21,912 bases of DNA, from positions 1-21,912 of the forward strand of contig PMBV01000430.1 in the NCBI GenBank assembly GCA_003153055.1, written 5' to 3'. Positions within the stretch are counted from its first letter, which is position 1, and each line of letters begins with the position of its first letter. The translations under genes and the position numbers were made by a program. Positions 18,437 through 21,912 of this stretch are shown here, piece after piece. Source of the DNA: Myxococcales bacterium (lineage in GTDB: Bacteria > Myxococcota > Myxococcia > Myxococcales > Myxococcaceae). Below the pieces are notes generated by a model, which made no database searches, was not told the DNA's origin, and worked only from the letters and a program-made list of their open reading frames with translations.

Positions 18437-19702
18437 ATGCTCCAACCGCTCGCCTGCCCTGACGAGAACGAGCTGGTCCGCTTCGCTCGTGGGGCCCTCG
18501 ACGCCTCCACGAGCCAGCGACTCGTGGCGCACCTCGATGCCTGTGGCACGTGCCGGCGTGGCGCTGCCGAGGCGGCCAGCGAGCGACCGCTGTCGGCGCC
18601 GGGGAGCCCCGGAGCCCTCCGCGTGGGACGCTATGAGATTGAAGGACTCCTCGGCGCAGGCGCGATGGGCGCGGTGTACGCGGCACGTGACACGTCTCTG
18701 CACCGGCGCGTGGCCATCAAGCTCCTCCACGCCGCCACCAGCGACGACTCGAACGCCCGGCTCGATCGGGAGGCCCAGGCGATGGCCCGGCTCAACCACC
18801 CCTGCGTGGTGACGGTCTACGAGCTGGGCGACTGGGCGGGGGGCCACTTCATCGCCATGGAGCTGGTGGAGGGCACGACCCTCGACCAGTGGGCGCCGAG
18901 GGCGTCCTTGGCGGAGCGTCGCCGGGCACTGCTCGACGCCGGGAGCGGACTGGCGGCAGCGCACCAGGCGGGCGTGGTGCATCGCGACTTCAAGCCGCAC
19001 AACCTCCTGGTCGGCTCCGACGGGCATGTCCGGGTGACGGACTTCGGGTTGGCGCGGCCGCTCCCTTCGGGTGACTCGGCGTGGGGAGGCCTGCTCACGA
19101 CGCAGCGAGGCGCGCTCGTGGGAACGCCGGCGTGGATGTCTCCCGAGCAGCTCGAGGGCCGAGTCGCCGACGCGAGGAGCGATCAATTCGCGTTCTGCGT
19201 GGTGTGGGTCGAGACCCTGACTCAGGTCCGCCCCTTCGTGGGCAACAGCCAGACGGCGCTCCTCTTGGCGATGACCGAGCCGCCCGCGCTGGGAAGAGCG
19301 CTCTCGGCAGGAGAGCGGCGCGCCATGACTCGGGGGCTCTCGACGGATCCGGCCCGGCGCTTCGAGTCGATGGACGCGCTCCTCGCCGCCCTGTGCGACG
19401 ATCGCCCCAGGCGATGGCCCATCTTCCTCGTCACGGCACTGCTCCTCCTCTCGGCGGCGGTGACCTGGCACTGGCTCGAGGCACCACGCCCGACGCCGGC
19501 GCTCACCGTCGGAGTCTCACAGCGGGCGCCCATCTCGGTGCCCTGCATCCGCCGGCTCGCCATCGGAGACCCGGAAGTCGCCGACATTGCCGCCGACGGA
19601 GTGCCCTCGGTCATCGGTCGCCAGCCAGGCGAGACCACGCTCCTCGTCTGGGACTGCGTCGGCGGCAAGCACGACTTCACGGTGCGCGTCGAAGGGCCGT
19701 AA
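18437..19702 (+). CDS. Membrane Ser/Thr kinase with zinc-finger N-terminus and PF13629-like ectodomain
   Basis: A 421-residue, single-pass sensor kinase. Residues 7-39 carry an anti-sigma/HC2-like zinc site (Cys7, then His32-x3-Cys36-x2-Cys39). The kinase spans about 65-320 with all key residues: glycine loop GAGAMGAV, Lys95 in VAIK, HRDFKPHN with catalytic Asp184, DFG at 202-204, and MSPE. One transmembrane helix (about 329-346) follows. The C-terminal about 75 residues lie outside the membrane and form a PF13629-like domain: IRRLAIGDPEVADI (371-384) and GRQPGETTLLVWD, with Cys370 and Cys407 possibly disulfide-linked. It looks catalytically competent. The ectodomain matches the repeats in the secreted protein encoded just upstream. 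The finger hints at direct control of a sigma factor. Confidence 0.9.
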   Translation: MLQPLACPDENELVRFARGALDASTSQRLVAHLDACGTCRRGAAEAASERPLSAPGSPGALRVGRYEIEGLLGAGAMGAVYAARDTSLHRRVAIKLLHAATSDDSNARLDREAQAMARLNHPCVVTVYELGDWAGGHFIAMELVEGTTLDQWAPRASLAERRRALLDAGSGLAAAHQAGVVHRDFKPHNLLVGSDGHVRVTDFGLARPLPSGDSAWGGLLTTQRGALVGTPAWMSPEQLEGRVADARSDQFAFCVVWVETLTQVRPFVGNSQTALLLAMTEPPALGRALSAGERRAMTRGLSTDPARRFESMDALLAALCDDRPRRWPIFLVTALLLLSAAVTWHWLEAPRPTPALTVGVSQRAPISVPCIRRLAIGDPEVADIAADGVPSVIGRQPGETTLLVWDCVGGKHDFTVRVEGP

Positions 19703-19731
19703 GAGCGCACGGCACCTGCGTGCATTGAGCC

Positions 19732-21810
19732 TCAGCCGGTGGCCTGGTGGAGCAGCTCCTCCATCAGGGCCCCCACGTCGAGCACCAGCACGGCGCGGCG
19801 ATCACCCAGCTCGGTGGCCCCTGACACCCCGGGCACGCGCCGCAGCCGCCCCGAGAGCGGCTTGGTGACGATGTCTTGCTGGCCAACCAAATCATCGACG
19901 GCCAGACCGAAGCGCTGCTGGGCGAGGCCCACCACCACCACGAAGTGTCGGGCCCGCTCGACCTCGGGGAGCCGAAACAGCCGGGCCAGGCGCACGAAGG
20001 GCAGCGTCTGGCCTCTCAATTCGATGACCTCGCGTCGCTCGATGGTGGCGAGCTCGCTCGCCTTCACCGACACGACCTCGAGCACCGAGTTGAGCGGCAC
20101 CGCGTAGGTTCGCCCAGAGACGTCGACCATCAGGGCGCGGATGACGGCGAGGGTCAACGGCAGCGTCATGGTGAACGTGGTGCCCTGTTCCTTGCGGCTC
20201 TCGAGATCGATGAGGGCCGAGAGGCGGGCGAGGTTCGTCTTCACCACGTCGAGGCCCACGCCACGCCCAGAGAGCTCGGACACGTCGGCCCGGGTCGAGA
20301 AGCCGGGGAGAAAGACGAGGTTGAGCAGCTCGCGGCGATCGAGCTCTTGGGCCCGGCTCTCCGACAGCAGCCCCCGCTCGACCGCCACCTGCCGAATGCG
20401 CACCTCGTCCATGCCGGCGCCGTCGTCACCCACCTCGATGATGACGTGGTTGCCCTGCTGGCGGGCCCTGAGCCGCACCACTCCGCGAGCGGGTTTGCCC
20501 CTGGCGCGCCGGACCTCGGGCTTCTCGACGCCGTGATCGAGGGCGTTGCGGAGCAGGTGCATCAGCGGGTCGGACAGCTCCTCGACAATGAGCTTGTCGA
20601 GCTCGACGTCGCCGCCCGAGACGTCGAATTCCGTCTCCTTGCCCGACTCGCGCACCAGCCGCCGCATCAGCCGGGTCAGCTTGTCGAACACCTGGCCCAG
20701 AGGCACCATGCGCACATCGAGGACACCCTTCTGGAGCTCCTCGAGCTTGCGGTCGAGGGCCCGGGTCTCGCGGAGCAACTCCTGGCCCCAGAGCTTGGTC
20801 AACGACACCCCGGCATGGGCGGCCTCGGCCAGGCGATCGATGTTGCTGCGAATGAGAAGCAACTCGCCGATGGAGTCGAGCAGGTCATCGAGGCGGCCGA
20901 TGTCGACCCGCACCGTCTGGGTGAGGGACCTCAGGCTGATGTCGGCCACCGCCAGGGGCGCCGGGCGGAGGCCGATGCGAGAGAGCTCGTCGCCGGGTGG
21001 CGAGGTGCGGGGCACCAGGTCGTCCCACTGTGAAGGCCGGGGAGGCAGCGGCGCCGAGGGCGGCACCAGGGCACGCGTGAGCGGCGTGACGGCGGCCAGG
21101 CCCTGCACGGCGGAGGCAATCTCCGCCCGCGGACGGAGGCTGCCGAAGACGAGATCGAAGGCGATGGAGGTCTCGTCTCCCGGTTGGGAGCTGGGGAGCG
21201 TGCTGATGACCTCTCCCAGCGGGCGCAAGAGGCCGGTGAGCTGCACCAGGCGTTGATCGAAGTCGTGGAGCCCGAAGACCGAGCGCACCTTCCACACCGA
21301 GACCCCGCGCTTGAGGTTCTCGCGGAAGCGGTGCTCCTCGTACTCGGTGAAGACGGCGCGGATCGCCGGGTCGAGGCCCACCTGATCGAGCAGGTCATCG
21401 CCGTCGGGCGTGGGCCCAGCGGCCAGCCGAATCAAGCGATGGCCGAGATCCTCCGCGTGGAGCCGGGTCTGTTCTCGGGGCGCGCCAGCCGAGGCGTCGG
21501 CGAGCTGGGCTTGGAGCACGTCGAGGGTCTCGACCAGCGTGTCGACCAGCGGGTCGTCGAGCGAGATGCGGCCCAGCCGGAGCGCGTCGAAGGCGTCTTC
21601 GGCCCGGTGCGCCAGGTGGGAGAGCTCCTCGACGCCGAACATGGCCGAGAGCCCCTTGAGCGAATGAGCGGCGCGAAAGATGGCGTTGAGGTGCTCGGGG
21701 GCGGGCTCCTGGCCGCGATGCTCGACGAGGGCGAGCACCTCGCGCCCGAGGGCCTCGATGATCTCGGTGGCCTCGGCGATGAACTCAGCGAGCGGGCGAG
21801 GTGGCGCCAT
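19732..21810 (-). CDS. cheA: CheA-type chemotaxis histidine kinase
   Basis: A 692-residue CheA. The N-terminal HPt domain has the phospho-accepting His49 in FRAAHSLKGLSAMFG. A variable region of about 120-280 includes a Pro-rich stretch and is not a clear CheY-binding P2. The dimerisation helices follow (about 285-370, with DDLLDSIGELLLIRSNIDRL). The GHKL ATPase has the N box LLRNALDHGVEKP (near 420), the G1 box VGDDGAGMD (near 460) and GRGVGLDVVKTN (near 520). A C-terminal CheW-like regulatory domain (about 555-690) ends the protein. It should take phosphate from ATP and pass it to a CheY, probably the receiver at 14601. It lies 3.6 kb from the cheW genes on the same strand. ATG 21810 is the first plausible start. 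Confidence 0.9.
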   Translation of the reverse strand: MAPPRPLAEFIAEATEIIEALGREVLALVEHRGQEPAPEHLNAIFRAAHSLKGLSAMFGVEELSHLAHRAEDAFDALRLGRISLDDPLVDTLVETLDVLQAQLADASAGAPREQTRLHAEDLGHRLIRLAAGPTPDGDDLLDQVGLDPAIRAVFTEYEEHRFRENLKRGVSVWKVRSVFGLHDFDQRLVQLTGLLRPLGEVISTLPSSQPGDETSIAFDLVFGSLRPRAEIASAVQGLAAVTPLTRALVPPSAPLPPRPSQWDDLVPRTSPPGDELSRIGLRPAPLAVADISLRSLTQTVRVDIGRLDDLLDSIGELLLIRSNIDRLAEAAHAGVSLTKLWGQELLRETRALDRKLEELQKGVLDVRMVPLGQVFDKLTRLMRRLVRESGKETEFDVSGGDVELDKLIVEELSDPLMHLLRNALDHGVEKPEVRRARGKPARGVVRLRARQQGNHVIIEVGDDGAGMDEVRIRQVAVERGLLSESRAQELDRRELLNLVFLPGFSTRADVSELSGRGVGLDVVKTNLARLSALIDLESRKEQGTTFTMTLPLTLAVIRALMVDVSGRTYAVPLNSVLEVVSVKASELATIERREVIELRGQTLPFVRLARLFRLPEVERARHFVVVVGLAQQRFGLAVDDLVGQQDIVTKPLSGRLRRVPGVSGATELGDRRAVLVLDVGALMEELLHQATG

Positions 21811-21891
21811 GCGCGAGCTAGGTGACTGGTGTGAAACGCGCTCGGTCGCCGGAACGCCGATCCGCTTCGCCGGGCGTCGTCAGAGCCCCTT

Positions 21892-21910
21892 GAAATACCG
21901 ACAAGTATTC
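21892..21910. promoter_or_regulatory. Small inverted repeat upstream of cheA
   Basis: AATAC (21894-21898) and GTATT (21905-21909) pair across 6 nt, in an AT-richer patch about 85 bp upstream of the cheA start. It is cut by the window edge. It could be part of the cheA promoter or the end of a neighbouring unit. The remaining 21811-21891 shows no gene. Confidence 0.25.
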
Positions 21911-21912
21911 CC

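Noticed and set aside
17654..19471. Long minus-strand frames opposite the secreted protein and kinase genes
   Set aside because: The plus strand has a signal peptide, a strong ribosome-binding site and intact kinase motifs; the minus frames have no domains.
19703..19731. Terminator between the kinase gene and cheA (convergent)
   Set aside because: Only a 5-bp GCACG/CGTGC stem without a T-run could be found in the 29-bp gap.
19876..21033. 385-codon plus-strand frame opposite cheA
   Set aside because: Shadow of cheA's codon bias.

Overview
The window looks like chromosomal DNA of a high-GC myxobacterium (Myxococcota). Two 60-base lines counted by hand gave about 73% G+C in the sensor kinase gene and 55-58% in the SLOG gene. 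The evidence is a sigma-70-like factor of the Myxococcales-specific type, two Hanks-type Ser/Thr kinase-family genes (one with a zinc-finger N-terminus), a partial chemosensory cluster, and long antisense open frames typical of GC-biased codon use. The species cannot be named from the sequence.

Layout. Positions 1-434 form a large imperfect inverted repeat with no gene. Positions 521-4440 (minus) hold a leuS-lptE-carotenoid hydratase-like operon, transcribed away from a divergent ileS (4534-7701, plus) that encodes the eukaryote/archaeal-like type of isoleucyl-tRNA synthetase. Positions 7702-8637 are a gene-poor scar: a frameshifted DUF4291 relic, then two direct copies of an 85-bp repeat built around a strong inverted repeat. 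Next on the minus strand come a kinase-like protein with degenerate catalytic motifs and an XRE-cupin regulator (8638-11109).

Positions 11282-16091 (minus) are a compact run of CheW, CheW, CheY-like receiver, a large exported protein of unknown function and a MATE transporter. Three of its four junctions are 4-bp stop/start overlaps. The matching cheA (19732-21810, minus) lies 3.6 kb upstream, separated by other genes. No methyl-accepting receptor, CheR or CheB lies inside the window.

The most interesting part is 16151-19702. A myxobacterial sigma factor (plus), a small secreted protein made of two pilus/secretin N-terminal-type domains (PF13629-like), and a membrane Ser/Thr kinase read as one signalling module. 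The kinase has an anti-sigma-like HC2 zinc finger at its cytoplasmic N-terminus and a third copy of the same PF13629-like domain outside the membrane. The module is interrupted by an oppositely oriented, lower-GC two-gene cassette: a SLOG-fold protein and a phosphoribosyltransferase lacking roughly its N-terminal half. A 9-bp inverted repeat sits at the truncated end. I infer that the cassette was inserted between the sigma gene and its presumed partners. Sequence alone cannot prove that these genes act together.
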